Positions 1 through 9,356 of a DNA stretch of 39,822 nt are shown here, piece by piece. The translations under genes and the position numbers were made by a program. The DNA is taken from positions 1 to 39,822 of the forward strand of contig VFZY01000035.1 of the NCBI GenBank assembly GCA_016870915.1, in the 5' to 3' direction. The notes under the pieces are model-generated. The model worked only from the letters and a program-made list of their open reading frames with translations, did not search any database and was not told the origin of the DNA. Source of the DNA: Acidobacteriota bacterium (GTDB taxonomy: Bacteria; Acidobacteriota; Terriglobia; Bryobacterales; Bryobacteraceae). Each line of letters opens with the position of its first letter. Within the stretch, counting starts at the first letter, position 1.

Positions 1-176
1 GCTCCCCATCCCCCTGCCCGGTAGGCTGCAAGCCAGTTGTAGATGCAGGCCCGGGCAAAACCCAGTGCCTGGATCACCACCTCTGGACTCTCGCCCGCTT
101 GCACTCGCTCGACGGCGCGGATGCGGATCTCTTCCAAGGTCTTGTGATCAAGAGATCGGGCATCTCGCTTGGGCAT
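1..176 (-). CDS. IS630-like transposase, N-terminal fragment cut by the window edge
   Basis: The minus strand from the ATG at 176 encodes about 58 residues that run off the left edge. They begin MPKRDARSLDHKTLEEIR and continue with a helix-turn-helix pattern (ERVQAGESPEVVIQALG, then ACIYNWLAAYRAGG). This is the usual DNA-binding N-terminus of IS630-family transposases, a short helical start followed by the W-L-x-x-Y-R-x-G-G motif. The catalytic DDE part would lie outside the window. The terminal inverted repeat should lie between about 177 and 232, but I cannot define it from one end only. The protease gene on the other strand begins right after it. Family assignment rests on motif recognition. 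Confidence 0.75.
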   Translation of the reverse strand, partial: MPKRDARSLDHKTLEEIRIRAVERVQAGESPEVVIQALGFARACIYNWLAAYRAGGWG

Positions 177-244
177 GATCCATTTTACCAGATGTCTACC
201 TACTTATGCACTCATTAATAACAAGCTTGGCTAGGGGACTTGTT

Positions 245-1804
245 ATGCGAAGTCAACCAACTAAGGGCATCAATCAATTCGAAGGCTTGGTGAAGCAGTA
301 TGACCGCCGGGGCGTGGAGGATTTTTGCAAGGACTGGCTGGCGAAGTGCCGTGCTGACGGGGTGACTCCTGACTTCAGGATGGCGAAGACCGTGGTTTCG
401 GGCCTTCGACGCAAGCGGTGGTTTCCCTTGCTCAGGCAAACGGCGCTTGAGATTTTGGAACTGGGCCAGCGGGATCCGTACATCGAGCGGATGCTGGCGC
501 AGGCGTTGATCGAGGAGAAGTTGTATGCCGAGGCTGCCGGTCTGCTTTCTTGTCTCACGGCGGGAGAACAAGGTCATGAAGCGCATGGGTTGACGGGGCG
601 GATTCTGAAGCAGATCTTTCTCGACGGCAAGGACGAAGAGGAACGGGCGCGGACCTACCGGTTGGCAATGCGCCACTATGAGTTGGGGATGAGGAAGTCT
701 CCGCCGCGTGACCTCACGACAGCGAACTGGTTCGAGATTAACCGTGTGGCCCTGTCGGCCCGCGCCGAGCGCGAAGGCCTGGTGCGGCGCGATGAGATCC
801 CGTGGAGGGATTGGGCCCGGAAGATTCTCGACGAACAGCGGCCCATAGACAACCCCTGGAGCCTCGCCACACAGTTAGAGGCTGCCGTTGCCCTGGGCAA
901 GAGTGACCTTGTGAAGAACCTGGCGGAACGGTATACCAAACACAAAGGCACCGATGCCTTCGAACTTGGTTCCACAGCGCGGCAGTTGATCGAGGTCTGG
1001 CAAGCCGAAAAGAATCAACTGGCGATGGCCGCAGCCTGCAAGTTGAACGAGCGGGCGCTCAAGCTGGGGCAAGGCAGTCTGATGACTCTCTCCGCCAGGG
1101 GACTGGCTACCGGGAAATACGAAGCCCGGTACTCAGACGCCCGCCTGTTCCAAATCGATTGGCTGAGGTTGGGCCTGGAGCGCGCCAAAGGGGTGGCTCG
1201 GATTGAGCAGCGCCAGCAGGGCCAGGGAACTGGCTTCCTTGTGAATACGGCGGACTTTTTCCCGGGCCGGAAAGGCAAGCTGCTACTGACCAACGCCCAC
1301 GTGATCCCGAAGGACGGCATTCGTCCCCCGGAGGCGTGCACGGCGCACTTCATGGCGCTTGGCGTGACGGTGCCGCTCACGCGCGTGGTTGCTACCTCCC
1401 ACCAAGAGGAACTGGACTACTCCTTCATCGAAATGGCGTCCGACGTGGGGACCGATCCGCTGCCGCTCTCCAAGAGGGCGTTGGGCGGGAGCGGCCATGT
1501 CAACGTCTACATCATTGGCCACCCGGCGGGCCGGTCACAGGAGATCGCGCTGAACGACAACCTGTTGATCGCGAGTGACGGCAGGTTGCTCCACTACCGG
1601 ACCCCAACCGAGGGGGGCAGTTCGGGCAGCCCGGTTTTCGATGAGAACGAATGGGAAGTGGTGGGGTTGCACCACGCGGGAGACGCTGAGCCGAAGCCCG
1701 GCGTGCTTGCGAACGAAGGGATCGCGATTCCGGCGATTCGCAAGGACCTGAAACGCCGGAGCAAGCCACAGCGCGCCAAGCGGGCTCGTGCGGCAGTACA
1801 ATGA
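245..1804 (+). CDS. TPR-like helical domain fused to a trypsin-like serine protease
   Basis: I chose the ATG at 245 (519 residues) because an AGGGG ribosome binding site lies at 233-237; an in-frame ATG at 206 lacks one. No signal peptide is visible, so the protein is probably cytoplasmic. Residues 1 to about 320 are alpha-helical with TPR-like spacing; the part near residues 142-175 (HYELGMRKSPPRDLTTANWF) resembles the TRAFs-binding/DUF4071 type of repeat region. The C-terminal third is a trypsin-like (S1 fold) domain with a complete triad: His352 in LLLTNAHV, Asp391 in EELDYSF and Ser460 in TEGGSSGSP. No PDZ domain follows, unlike HtrA. The fusion is reminiscent of proteins in which a repeat domain senses a partner and a peptidase is the effector, but no partner gene is next to it. 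The nearest neighbour is an insertion sequence. Protease fold is firm; role is unknown. Confidence 0.85.
   Translation: MRSQPTKGINQFEGLVKQYDRRGVEDFCKDWLAKCRADGVTPDFRMAKTVVSGLRRKRWFPLLRQTALEILELGQRDPYIERMLAQALIEEKLYAEAAGLLSCLTAGEQGHEAHGLTGRILKQIFLDGKDEEERARTYRLAMRHYELGMRKSPPRDLTTANWFEINRVALSARAEREGLVRRDEIPWRDWARKILDEQRPIDNPWSLATQLEAAVALGKSDLVKNLAERYTKHKGTDAFELGSTARQLIEVWQAEKNQLAMAAACKLNERALKLGQGSLMTLSARGLATGKYEARYSDARLFQIDWLRLGLERAKGVARIEQRQQGQGTGFLVNTADFFPGRKGKLLLTNAHVIPKDGIRPPEACTAHFMALGVTVPLTRVVATSHQEELDYSFIEMASDVGTDPLPLSKRALGGSGHVNVYIIGHPAGRSQEIALNDNLLIASDGRLLHYRTPTEGGSSGSPVFDENEWEVVGLHHAGDAEPKPGVLANEGIAIPAIRKDLKRRSKPQRAKRARAAVQ
1797..1802 (+). promoter_or_regulatory. Possible -10 element for the nitrilase-family gene
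   Basis: TACAAT lies 15 nt before the ATG at 1818, overlapping the end of the protease gene. A transcript from here would have a leader of only about 9 nt. No good -35 hexamer is visible at the expected distance, so this is a weak call. Confidence 0.25.
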
Positions 1805-1817
1805 CGCCAGGTCCCCC

Positions 1818-3137
1818 ATGCAACCACTTGCGCTGGCCGTCTTCTGCGCCGCGATAGCTTCCGCGGCCCCGCTCACCCTGCGGCAAACGGGCTTTACCGC
1901 CGGCGCCGATGGCCGTCCGGCCGGATGGACGGTGTGGAGTGCGCGGCCCGACACCATGCCTCGCACCTTCGTGGACCGGGCCCGGTCGCGAACCGGCGTG
2001 GGCTCCCTGGGTATCTCCGGGAACAGCAACGCAGCCGCGCACGGCGGCTGGGAGCACAGCGTTTCCGGCGTGAAGCCAAATGGCTGGTATCGCGTCACGG
2101 CGCACTACCGGGCCGAGGGCGTGGCGAGCGAAGCGTGGCAGATTGTGGCTCGGGTGGATTGGCGCGATACGGCAGGCAAACGCGCGGGCCAGCCGGAATA
2201 TGTCCATCGCGCCCGCCGTGAAGGCGCCTGGACTCGGGTGACGGCCGACATTCCGGCGCCCGGCAACGCATCTTCCGCCGTGGTGCAGCTTTATCTTTCG
2301 AACGCGCCGCTGGGCACAGTGTGGTGGGACGAAATCTCGCTGGAAGAGATTCCCGACCCAGGCCCCCGCAAGGTGACCGTGGCTTCGGTGAACCTGCGGC
2401 CGCGCAACACGAAGTCCTCCATGGAGAGCGTGGGGCAGTTTCTTGAAGCGATTGAAGCCAGTGTGAAGGGCAAGACCGACATCATCCTGCTGCCCGAAGG
2501 CATCACGGTGGTTGGCACACCGTCCACCTACGAACAGGTGGCGGAGCCCATTCCCGGGCCCACCACGGAGCGTTTGGCGGCACTGGCCCGGGCGCGCAAC
2601 TCCTATGTCGCGGCCGGCATCTACGAGCGCGAAGGCGCCACGGTCTACAACACCAGCGTGCTCATCGACCGGCGCGGCGAACTTGCAGGCAAGTACCGCA
2701 AGGTTTATCTTCCGCGGGAGGAAGTGGAGCGCGGACTGACCCCCGGCAACGACTATCCGGTCTTCCGGACGGACTTCGGCACCGTGGGCATGATGATCTG
2801 CTACGACGTCTTCTTCGCTGACCCCGCACGCGCGCTGGCGACCCGCGGCGCCGAGATCATTCTGATGCCCATCTGGGGCGGCAACGAGACGCTGGGGAAG
2901 GCAAGGGCGATTGAGAACGGAGTCTTTCTGGCCGCGTCGGGCTACGATTACCCGACCTATGTGATGGACCCGGATGGAGAGATTCTGTCACAAGCCACCC
3001 AGCGCGGGTCGGCTGCGATCTCGACGGTGGATCTGAACCGGCGCTATGCGCATCCACACCTGGGGGACATGCACTCACGGCGCATGAAAGAGCTGCGGCT
3101 GGACATCGCGCCGGCGCTCCCCGGGCTTGAGCAGTAG
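1818..3137 (+). CDS. Exported carbon-nitrogen hydrolase (nitrilase superfamily) with N-terminal beta-sandwich-like domain
   Basis: The ATG at 1818 gives 439 residues with a clear Sec signal (MQPLALAVFCAAIASAAP). AGG at 1809-1811 is a weak ribosome binding site. A GTG at 1788 overlaps the preceding gene and would bury the signal, so I rejected it. Residues about 20-195 look like a carbohydrate-binding or galactose-binding type beta-sandwich (WYRVTAHYRAEG, then SAVVQLYLSNAPLGTVWWDE). Residues 195-435 are the hydrolase domain with the nitrilase triad: Glu227 in LLPEGITV, Lys295 in GKYRKVYLP and Cys328 in MMICYDVFF. Such enzymes hydrolyse amide or nitrile C-N bonds. Export plus a possible glycan-binding domain suggests an amide of cell-envelope or environmental origin, which is inference. 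It follows the protease by 13 nt and is convergent with the next gene, 9 nt apart. Confidence 0.88.
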   Translation: MQPLALAVFCAAIASAAPLTLRQTGFTAGADGRPAGWTVWSARPDTMPRTFVDRARSRTGVGSLGISGNSNAAAHGGWEHSVSGVKPNGWYRVTAHYRAEGVASEAWQIVARVDWRDTAGKRAGQPEYVHRARREGAWTRVTADIPAPGNASSAVVQLYLSNAPLGTVWWDEISLEEIPDPGPRKVTVASVNLRPRNTKSSMESVGQFLEAIEASVKGKTDIILLPEGITVVGTPSTYEQVAEPIPGPTTERLAALARARNSYVAAGIYEREGATVYNTSVLIDRRGELAGKYRKVYLPREEVERGLTPGNDYPVFRTDFGTVGMMICYDVFFADPARALATRGAEIILMPIWGGNETLGKARAIENGVFLAASGYDYPTYVMDPDGEILSQATQRGSAAISTVDLNRRYAHPHLGDMHSRRMKELRLDIAPALPGLEQ

Positions 3138-3146
3138 AAGCGCCCC

Positions 3147-4112
3147 TTACTCCCGGTCGTCCAACTCGATGAGCGCCGCGGCCAGCAGCGGGACCATCAG
3201 TTCGTGGTGCCCGGTGATGGCGTGACCTTCGCCGCCCGCGTTGGCGTGCGGCCGCGACACGACGTTGGCGCGCGGACGGTAGTGCTGCAGAAAATCGAAG
3301 TTCACGGTGGTGAACTCGCGCAGCGGAACGCCCACGTTGCGCACCACGGAGACAGCTTTCAGAAACACCTCCGGCAGCACGACGGCGGACCCCAGATTGA
3401 TGTAGACCCCGCCCTGATGCAGGGCGGCCACAAGGGAGCAGAACAAGCGGAAGTCGTGATGCGTGGCGGCTCCAATGGCGGCGCCGTCGGCTTGGGGGAA
3501 CGTGTGGGGCGTGTCCGTGCCCATGGCCACGTGCACGGTGACCGGAACCCGGGCCTCGTAGGCCTGATGGAGCAGGCTGAAGGGGGCAAACTCCGGCACC
3601 GCGATCTCATGCAGTCGCGCGCCCAGCGATTCACCGATGCCGCAGCCCCGCGCGGCGCCCGCGGCGATGGCCTGATTCATTTCGCGGCCGGTCTCTTCGG
3701 CGGAGCCGAAGCGGCCATCGGGCAGCACGGACTCGACATCCTCACTGGTGCAGCCGGCGATGGCGATCTCAAAATCGTGGATTGAGGTGGAACCATTCAT
3801 GGCGAACGCGGTGGCATAGCCGCGGCGCATCAGATGGAGCAGCGTGGGCGCCAGACCGCACTTCACGACGTGGCCGCCCATGCCCCAGATGATCGGCTTG
3901 TCCTGATCGCGGGCGCGGCGAAGAGCGGCGAGAACGGCGCGAAAAGAGTCCGCGGCGAGGATGCCGGGCAATCCTTCGATGAGCGCGGCGAGGCCCGATC
4001 CCTTGCGGTAAACGCGGGCCATGTGCTCAATGCGGACCTTCCCGCCGCGGTCGCGAATGGGGATTGTGTTCAGGCCGCTCAAGTCGAACGGCTGCTGCTG
4101 GTAGATGCTCAT
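3147..4112 (-). CDS. Conserved cytoplasmic protein, possibly deoxyhypusine-synthase-like
   Basis: Start ATG at 4112 is supported by a GAAGGA site at 4119-4124, six nt upstream, inside the end of uvrA; this gives 321 residues. No signal peptide or membrane segment is seen. The middle has a Rossmann-type look: IIWGMGGHVVKCGLAPTL, then AFAMNGSTSIHDFEIAIAG, then GGVYINLGSAVVLPEVFLK. The glycine-rich turn followed by a conserved acidic stretch, and the late G-S-A-V-x-L-P-E motif, remind me of NAD-dependent deoxyhypusine synthase relatives. Bacteria lack eIF5A, so a true deoxyhypusine role is unlikely; homospermidine-type or other NAD-dependent chemistry is possible. It starts 10 nt after uvrA stops and is probably cotranscribed with it. 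The gene is certain, the function is not. Confidence 0.7.
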   Translation of the reverse strand: MSIYQQQPFDLSGLNTIPIRDRGGKVRIEHMARVYRKGSGLAALIEGLPGILAADSFRAVLAALRRARDQDKPIIWGMGGHVVKCGLAPTLLHLMRRGYATAFAMNGSTSIHDFEIAIAGCTSEDVESVLPDGRFGSAEETGREMNQAIAAGAARGCGIGESLGARLHEIAVPEFAPFSLLHQAYEARVPVTVHVAMGTDTPHTFPQADGAAIGAATHHDFRLFCSLVAALHQGGVYINLGSAVVLPEVFLKAVSVVRNVGVPLREFTTVNFDFLQHYRPRANVVSRPHANAGGEGHAITGHHELMVPLLAAALIELDDRE

Positions 4113-4122
4113 GCGGATTCCT

Positions 4123-6873
4123 TCATCGCAGGATTTTCTCCAGCGCGCGCGCGGTATAGCTGCGGCGGCTGCGCAGGATCTGTTCCGGCGTGCCGGCGGC
4201 GACGATCTGGCCGCCTTTCTCGCCACCTTCGGGGCCAAGGTCCAGGATCCAGTCGGCGGACTTGATCACATCCAGGTGATGCTCAATGACCAGCACGGTG
4301 TTCCCCAGGTCCACCAGTTTCTGAACCACTTCCAGGAGCCGGCGGACATCCTCGAAATGCAGGCCGGTGGTGGGTTCATCCAGAATGTAGAGCGTGCGGC
4401 CGGTCTGCCGCTTGCTGAGTTCACGCGCCAGCTTGATGCGCTGGGCCTCCCCGCCGGAGAGCGTGGTGGAGGACTGCCCCAGGTGGATATAGCCAAGGCC
4501 GACGTCCACCAGGGTTGCCAGTTTCGGCTTGATCTGCGGGATGTTCTCAAGCACCGCCAGGGCATCTTCCACCGTGGCCCCCAGAATGTCGGCGATGGAG
4601 TGGCCCTTGTACTTCACCTGCAGGGTTTCCGAGTTGTACCTCTTGCCGCGGCAGACGTCGCAGGTGACATAGACGTCGGGCAGGAAGTTCATCTCAATGT
4701 GCTTGAGCCCGTCGCCCTGGCAGGCTTCGCAGCGTCCACCCTTGACGTTGAAGCTGAAGCGGCCGGCCTTGTAGCCCCGTTCGCGGGACTCGGGCAGCAT
4801 GGCAAAGAGATCGCGGATGGGTGTGAAGAGCCCGGTGTAGGTGGCAGGGTTGGAGCGCGGCGTGCGCCCAATGGCGGACTGGTCGATCTCGATCACCTTG
4901 TCGATCTGGTCCTGTCCCTCAATCTCGCGGTGGGCGCCGGGCGCGGCCTTCGAGCCCCAGACGCGCTGGGCGAGCGAGCGGTAGAGAATATCGTTCACCA
5001 GCGTCGATTTACCGCTGCCTGAAACGCCGGTGATGACGGTCAGAGTGCCGAGGGGAAACTCGGCATCGACATTCTTCAAATTGTGTTCGGTGGCGCCGCG
5101 CACGATGATGCTGGCGCCGTTGCCCGGGCGGCGGCGTGCGGGCGTAGCGATGACGCGGGATCCGGCCAGATACTGGCCCGTGAGCGAGGCCTGGGTGCGG
5201 GCGACATCGCGGGGTGTGCCTTGGGCCACCACCTCGCCGCCCAGGCGCCCGGCGGCGGGGCCCAGATCGATGACGTAGTCGGCGCGCTCGATGGTGTCGC
5301 AATCGTGCTCGACGACCACGACAGTGTTGCCCAGATCCCTCAGCTTGAAGAGGGTATCGAGCAGACGGTCATTGTCGCGCGGATGCAGGCCGATGGAGGG
5401 TTCATCCAGCACGTAAAGAACGCCGCGCAGGCGGGATCCGATCTGGGTGGCCAGCCGGATGCGCTGCGCCTCGCCGCCGGAGATGGTGGAGGCGGAACGG
5501 CCCAGATTGAGGTAATCGAGCCCGACGGCCTGCAGAAATTCAAGGCGCTGCTCCACTTCACTGACGATGCGGCCGGCCACTTGAAACTCGCGTTCATTGA
5601 GGCTCCAGCCCTGCACCGTGGTGAGGGCGCGGGAGACGGGTTGCTTGACCAGTTCACTGATCGTCATGCCCTTCACTCGAACGGCGCGGCTCGATTCCTG
5701 AAGACGGTCGCCGGCGCAGGCGGGGCAGGGCGTGGCGGACATGAATTGGCCGAACCACTCCTTGTGGTTGTCGGAGCAGTCCTCGTAGACCTTGTCGAAA
5801 GCCTTGAGCAGGCCGCGGAAGGAGCCCTGGCCGTACAGCAGCGCCTGCTGCTGCCTGGGCTGCAACTTCTGCCACGGCTTACCGATGTCGATGTTCAGGC
5901 GGTAGCCCGCATCGGCCACCAGCTGGCCCACCCAGTTGGAACTGGTGAAGAGGCCCAGGGCGCCATCGTGCAGGGGCTTGGAGGGATCGGAGATGATCTT
6001 ATCGGGATCGAAGGACCACTTGTTTCCCAGGCCGGCGCATTCCGGGCAGGCGCCATAGGGGCTATTGAAAGAGAATGACCGCGGCTCAATCACCGGAACG
6101 CTCGCGCCGCAATCCGGGCACGCCAGCTTCTGCGAGTAGAGCTTCTCTTCGCCGTCCACCACGGCCACCACCACCAGGCCATCGGCCAGTTTCACCGCGG
6201 TTTCCACGGACGCTTCCAGCCGCTTCTCGATGCCGGGCTTCAGGAGAAGCCGGTCCACCACGATTTCGATGGTGTGGTTGCGCCGCTTGTCCAGCACGAT
6301 GCCGTCCTCGTCAAGTGCATGCATTTCGCCGTCGATACGCGCCTTGACAAAGCCCTGCCTGGCCAACTTTTCAAGTTCCTTCTTGAACTCGCCCTTGCGG
6401 CCACGCACGATGGGCGCCAGAATCATCACACGCTGATCCTGGCGGAGGGAGTAGATCTGATCGAGAATCTGCGCGGTGGTCTGGCGGCTGATCTCCGTGC
6501 CGCACTGCGCGCAATGGGGCACGCCAATGGCTGAATAGAGCAGCCGCAGGTAGTCGTAGATCTCCGTGATGGTGCCAACGGTGGAGCGGGGGCTGCGGCT
6601 GGTGGTCTTCTGCTCGATGGAGATGGCGGGGCTGAGGCCGTCGATGGAGTCGACATCGGGCCGCTCCATCTGGTCAAGGAACTGGCGGGCGTAGGGCGAG
6701 AGCGTTTCAACGTACCGGCGCTGGCCTTCGGCGTAGATGGTGTCAAAAGCCAGGGAGGACTTGCCCGATCCGCTCAGGCCGGTGATCACCGTGAAGGTGT
6801 TGCGCGGGATTTCAACGTCAATATTGCGAAGATTGTGCTGCCGTGCGCCGTGCACGGTGATTCGTTCGAGCAT
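4123..6873 (-). CDS. uvrA: Excinuclease ABC subunit A
   Basis: UvrA is the damage-sensing ATPase of nucleotide excision repair and loads UvrB on distorted DNA. The start at 6873 ([17 protein letters not shown]) matches the usual UvrA N-terminus and gives 916 residues, close to the usual 940. Two ABC ATPase modules are complete: Walker [10 protein letters not shown] at residues 32-40 and [10 protein letters not shown] in the second half, with signatures [14 protein letters not shown] and [15 protein letters not shown] and the paired [11 protein letters not shown] and [11 protein letters not shown] Walker B regions. Zinc-binding cysteine pairs are present (CPDCGAS and [22 protein letters not shown] and CDVCRGKRY). 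No strong ribosome binding site precedes 6873, and an upstream in-frame ATG at 6906 cannot be excluded. The first 56 nt overlap the end of the upstream PEP-CTERM gene in another frame. Confidence 0.97.
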   Translation of the reverse strand: MLERITVHGARQHNLRNIDVEIPRNTFTVITGLSGSGKSSLAFDTIYAEGQRRYVETLSPYARQFLDQMERPDVDSIDGLSPAISIEQKTTSRSPRSTVGTITEIYDYLRLLYSAIGVPHCAQCGTEISRQTTAQILDQIYSLRQDQRVMILAPIVRGRKGEFKKELEKLARQGFVKARIDGEMHALDEDGIVLDKRRNHTIEIVVDRLLLKPGIEKRLEASVETAVKLADGLVVVAVVDGEEKLYSQKLACPDCGASVPVIEPRSFSFNSPYGACPECAGLGNKWSFDPDKIISDPSKPLHDGALGLFTSSNWVGQLVADAGYRLNIDIGKPWQKLQPRQQQALLYGQGSFRGLLKAFDKVYEDCSDNHKEWFGQFMSATPCPACAGDRLQESSRAVRVKGMTISELVKQPVSRALTTVQGWSLNEREFQVAGRIVSEVEQRLEFLQAVGLDYLNLGRSASTISGGEAQRIRLATQIGSRLRGVLYVLDEPSIGLHPRDNDRLLDTLFKLRDLGNTVVVVEHDCDTIERADYVIDLGPAAGRLGGEVVAQGTPRDVARTQASLTGQYLAGSRVIATPARRRPGNGASIIVRGATEHNLKNVDAEFPLGTLTVITGVSGSGKSTLVNDILYRSLAQRVWGSKAAPGAHREIEGQDQIDKVIEIDQSAIGRTPRSNPATYTGLFTPIRDLFAMLPESRERGYKAGRFSFNVKGGRCEACQGDGLKHIEMNFLPDVYVTCDVCRGKRYNSETLQVKYKGHSIADILGATVEDALAVLENIPQIKPKLATLVDVGLGYIHLGQSSTTLSGGEAQRIKLARELSKRQTGRTLYILDEPTTGLHFEDVRRLLEVVQKLVDLGNTVLVIEHHLDVIKSADWILDLGPEGGEKGGQIVAAGTPEQILRSRRSYTARALEKILR

Positions 6874-9025
6874 CCGGTGATGACCGCCGTCCGGGGGAAA
6901 CTCCATTCTCCCATGGACCCCGCCGCCACCGCCCCATGGCCAGCAGGATCGCGATGCCGGCGGCCGCCAGGGCCACCGTTCCGGGTTCAGGCACCTCATG
7001 CCGGATGAGGGGGTTGACGGCTTCCAGGATCAGACTGGTTCCCGTGTAGACGGTCCGCCAGGTGAACGACTCCAGATCGGGCAGGATGATGGTGGAAAAC
7101 GTGCCGTGGCGGCCGGCGAAGGTCATCAGGACGAAGGCTCGCCCGTGGGTCAGAGTGCCGGGGTCGAACCCGGGGTCGAGTAAGACGTGCAGGGCCCCGT
7201 CGAGATATGCCGTGCCAAGAATGTCGAGCGTGTCGTAAGTCAACCCGCGCGTGAAGCCCGCGATGGCCAGCAGCAGGCGGCCGGCCAGCCGGGCATCGCC
7301 GGTGACGGTGTGACCGCCGCCAGCGCCAAGGGTGCCGACGCGTCCCACATTCAGATGGCCAGCGGTTGTGCCAGACCCACGATAGTGCCCGCCTTCCACG
7401 GTTACGTTGGCACGCAGGGTGCCGTTCACCACAGTTTCACCGGCAAGCTGGATGAACTCATCGGCTTGCAGCACGCCCGTGCGCGAGATCCAGATTTCGC
7501 CGCCATCCAGCGTGATGAGGCCCGCGGCGTCCAGCCGGCTGGCCCCCTCGACGCGGAGCGTGGCGTCGAGCAGCCGGAGCGGCCCGGTGGTGAGCCCCGC
7601 GCCGGCTTCCAGATAGAGCCCGCCGCGTTCCATCCCGGCGAGCGCGCCGAGGGACTGGGAGACACCATCGTGAGTGAACAGGGCGCCGGGCCCCTTCAAG
7701 CGCACGCGTGCATCCTTCATCAGGGCGATGGGTGTGCCCGCCGCAAACATAAGGGTGGAGTTATCGGCCACTTCGTAGTCGCCGCCTGTGAGGGTGCCGG
7801 TTGCGGCATCGAAGTTGCGCCATTGGGCGGCGCTAGCGATGGTGAGCGAACTGCCCTCGGAAGTGGAGAGAATGCCGGTGTTCAGAAACCATCCGCCGGT
7901 ATTCGTGATCGCGATTCCGGCGCCTTCCGCATGCAGCCATCCGGCGTTCGTCAATTCGGAGAACTCACGCATCTCGGCGGAGCCCGAGGCCAGAACGGCC
8001 AGCCGGATGCGTTCCGAACCGGTCTCGCCGCGGATGACTGCGTTGGAGAGCACTACGGTGGCGCCCTCCAGGGAGTGCATGGCTGAGCCCGCGAACTCGA
8101 CGACGCCTGAATCGACGCGGATGAGGCCCAGGGTGGCGAATCTCGCTTCAGGCAGATCCGCGGCGAACCGCAGCGTGCCGCCCACGTTGATAAATCCGTC
8201 TCCTTCCGCGGTGCCCCCGCCAGCACCGAAATTGCGCAGTTCCACCACGCCGCCGGGGGCTGCCGTCAAGGTGTCCGTATTGAAGAAGCTGCCTCCGCCG
8301 GAGCCATCCACCACCAGCGTGCCGCCGGCCGCGGCGCCCATGAGGAATCCGTTGAAGATCACAGCCGCAGGCCCGGCTTCCAGCCGGAGCACGCCGTTTT
8401 CCGCCACCGCGTGACCGGCATTGGTGAACGCCGTTCGAACAACGCCGTTGCCGGTGAGGATGCCGCTGTTCTGAACGAAGCCCGTGCCCTCAATGACGGC
8501 ACCCGGGCCATCCATGACAAGGGAGGATGCGTTGGGCGATTCGATCACCAGCGTGCCTGCGCCCGAGGCCTCAATGCGGCCACCCGTGAGATACGCCTGG
8601 GTGCTCAGGGAGAGGTAAGCGTTCGAGGCGCTGGTGTCGAAGGCGAGAGTGCCGCCGGCGAGCATGTGAAGCTCGCCGCCGGCGTTGACCATACCTGCAG
8701 CGGGATTCTCCGCGTGATTGGCGGTGCTGAGTTCCAGCCGTCCGCCGGAGCCGATCTCGGCGGCGGCCGCCGAGCCGATGGTCAGCTGGTCAGTACGCGT
8801 GGTGGTGGTTAAGATGGGCCGTCCCGCGAGCACCAGGGCGTGGAAGTTCCCGTGCGGGCCATTCATCGGGACACCGGCGGACCACAGCGCCTGGGAATTC
8901 CAGTCGCCGGAGCCGCCGATCCACTCCGTAATCGATACCGGGGAGGCAGCCAGCCGACTGCCCCAGGCGAAGGTCAGGACGAACCCTAACCACACCCTCC
9001 GCGGCGCGTACCGGGCGCGCAGCAT
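6818..9025 (-). CDS. Large secreted PEP-CTERM protein with beta-helix-like repeats
   Basis: The ATG at 9025 has a good GAGGAA site about 7 nt upstream and gives 735 residues. An N-terminal signal peptide ([14 protein letters not shown]) leads into [20 protein letters not shown], an opening seen in many PEP-CTERM and autotransporter-like surface proteins. The body is rich in Gly, Ala, Thr and Asn with short hydrophobic strands (for example [15 protein letters not shown]), as in a right-handed beta-helix. Near the C-terminus, VPEPG at residues 678-682 is followed by a hydrophobic stretch and RWRRG, the classic exosortase sorting signal. Such proteins are exported, processed by exosortase and often become part of the extracellular matrix. 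Unusually, the frame continues for about 30 residues after the basic cluster and overlaps the start of uvrA. No exosortase gene is in the window. Confidence 0.85.
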   Translation of the reverse strand: MLRARYAPRRVWLGFVLTFAWGSRLAASPVSITEWIGGSGDWNSQALWSAGVPMNGPHGNFHALVLAGRPILTTTTRTDQLTIGSAAAAEIGSGGRLELSTANHAENPAAGMVNAGGELHMLAGGTLAFDTSASNAYLSLSTQAYLTGGRIEASGAGTLVIESPNASSLVMDGPGAVIEGTGFVQNSGILTGNGVVRTAFTNAGHAVAENGVLRLEAGPAAVIFNGFLMGAAAGGTLVVDGSGGGSFFNTDTLTAAPGGVVELRNFGAGGGTAEGDGFINVGGTLRFAADLPEARFATLGLIRVDSGVVEFAGSAMHSLEGATVVLSNAVIRGETGSERIRLAVLASGSAEMREFSELTNAGWLHAEGAGIAITNTGGWFLNTGILSTSEGSSLTIASAAQWRNFDAATGTLTGGDYEVADNSTLMFAAGTPIALMKDARVRLKGPGALFTHDGVSQSLGALAGMERGGLYLEAGAGLTTGPLRLLDATLRVEGASRLDAAGLITLDGGEIWISRTGVLQADEFIQLAGETVVNGTLRANVTVEGGHYRGSGTTAGHLNVGRVGTLGAGGGHTVTGDARLAGRLLLAIAGFTRGLTYDTLDILGTAYLDGALHVLLDPGFDPGTLTHGRAFVLMTFAGRHGTFSTIILPDLESFTWRTVYTGTSLILEAVNPLIRHEVPEPGTVALAAAGIAILLAMGRWRRGPWENGVSPGRRSSPDARTNHRARRTAAQSSQY

Positions 9026-9058
9026 TCAAATTTCCTCAAATATTCCGGGCTATTTCCA

Positions 9059-9088
9059 GTGATACTACGATGGCCGCCCATAAATCAA
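9059..9088 (-). promoter_or_regulatory. Candidate sigma70-type promoter of the PEP-CTERM gene
   Basis: On the minus strand TTGATT (9088-9083) and TATCAC (9064-9059) are 18 bp apart. A start near 9052 would give a leader of about 27 nt containing the GAGGAA ribosome binding site. Both hexamers deviate from consensus, so confidence is modest. Confidence 0.35.
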
Positions 9089-9356
9089 GCGCTGTCAGGA
9101 AATGAAAACACATCAGGGAGTGAGGCGAAAGTTCCAGAAAATTACGTGAATAAAGTACTATCGACCCGAAAAACAGTTGCGGGCCCTTGTTGAACGAATC
9201 GGCAGGGGCCGCGGCGTGCGGATTGTTCTCTCACGTCGCTTCTACAGCTTTCCCGGAAAATCGGTTCGTAGAACGCGCAACGAGGTTTGGACCGTGGGAC
9301 GCCGAAGGTCCTCCTCATGAACCATATCCGAGATGCGAGTGACCTGTTGATGGCCA
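9089..9356. other. Intergenic stretch without a recognisable gene
   Basis: Between the PEP-CTERM promoter and the htrA-like remnant I see no RNA gene and no convincing repeat. A minus-strand open frame of 71 codons (9142-9357) has no ribosome binding site and a Cys/Arg/Phe-rich composition unlike a real protein here, so I treat it as chance. The sequence is slightly more AT-rich than its flanks near 9060-9170. Confidence 0.5.

Noticed and set aside
4105-6078. Plus-strand open frames opposite uvrA (4105-5022 and 5083-6078)
   Set aside because: Antisense shadows of uvrA, whose motifs are complete on the minus strand.
6818-9025. Repetitive Gly/Ala-rich codons of the PEP-CTERM gene as a possible DNA repeat array or CRISPR
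   Set aside because: The similarity is at the level of protein composition; no identical direct repeats with spacers are present. I also found no tRNA, rRNA or CRISPR elsewhere.
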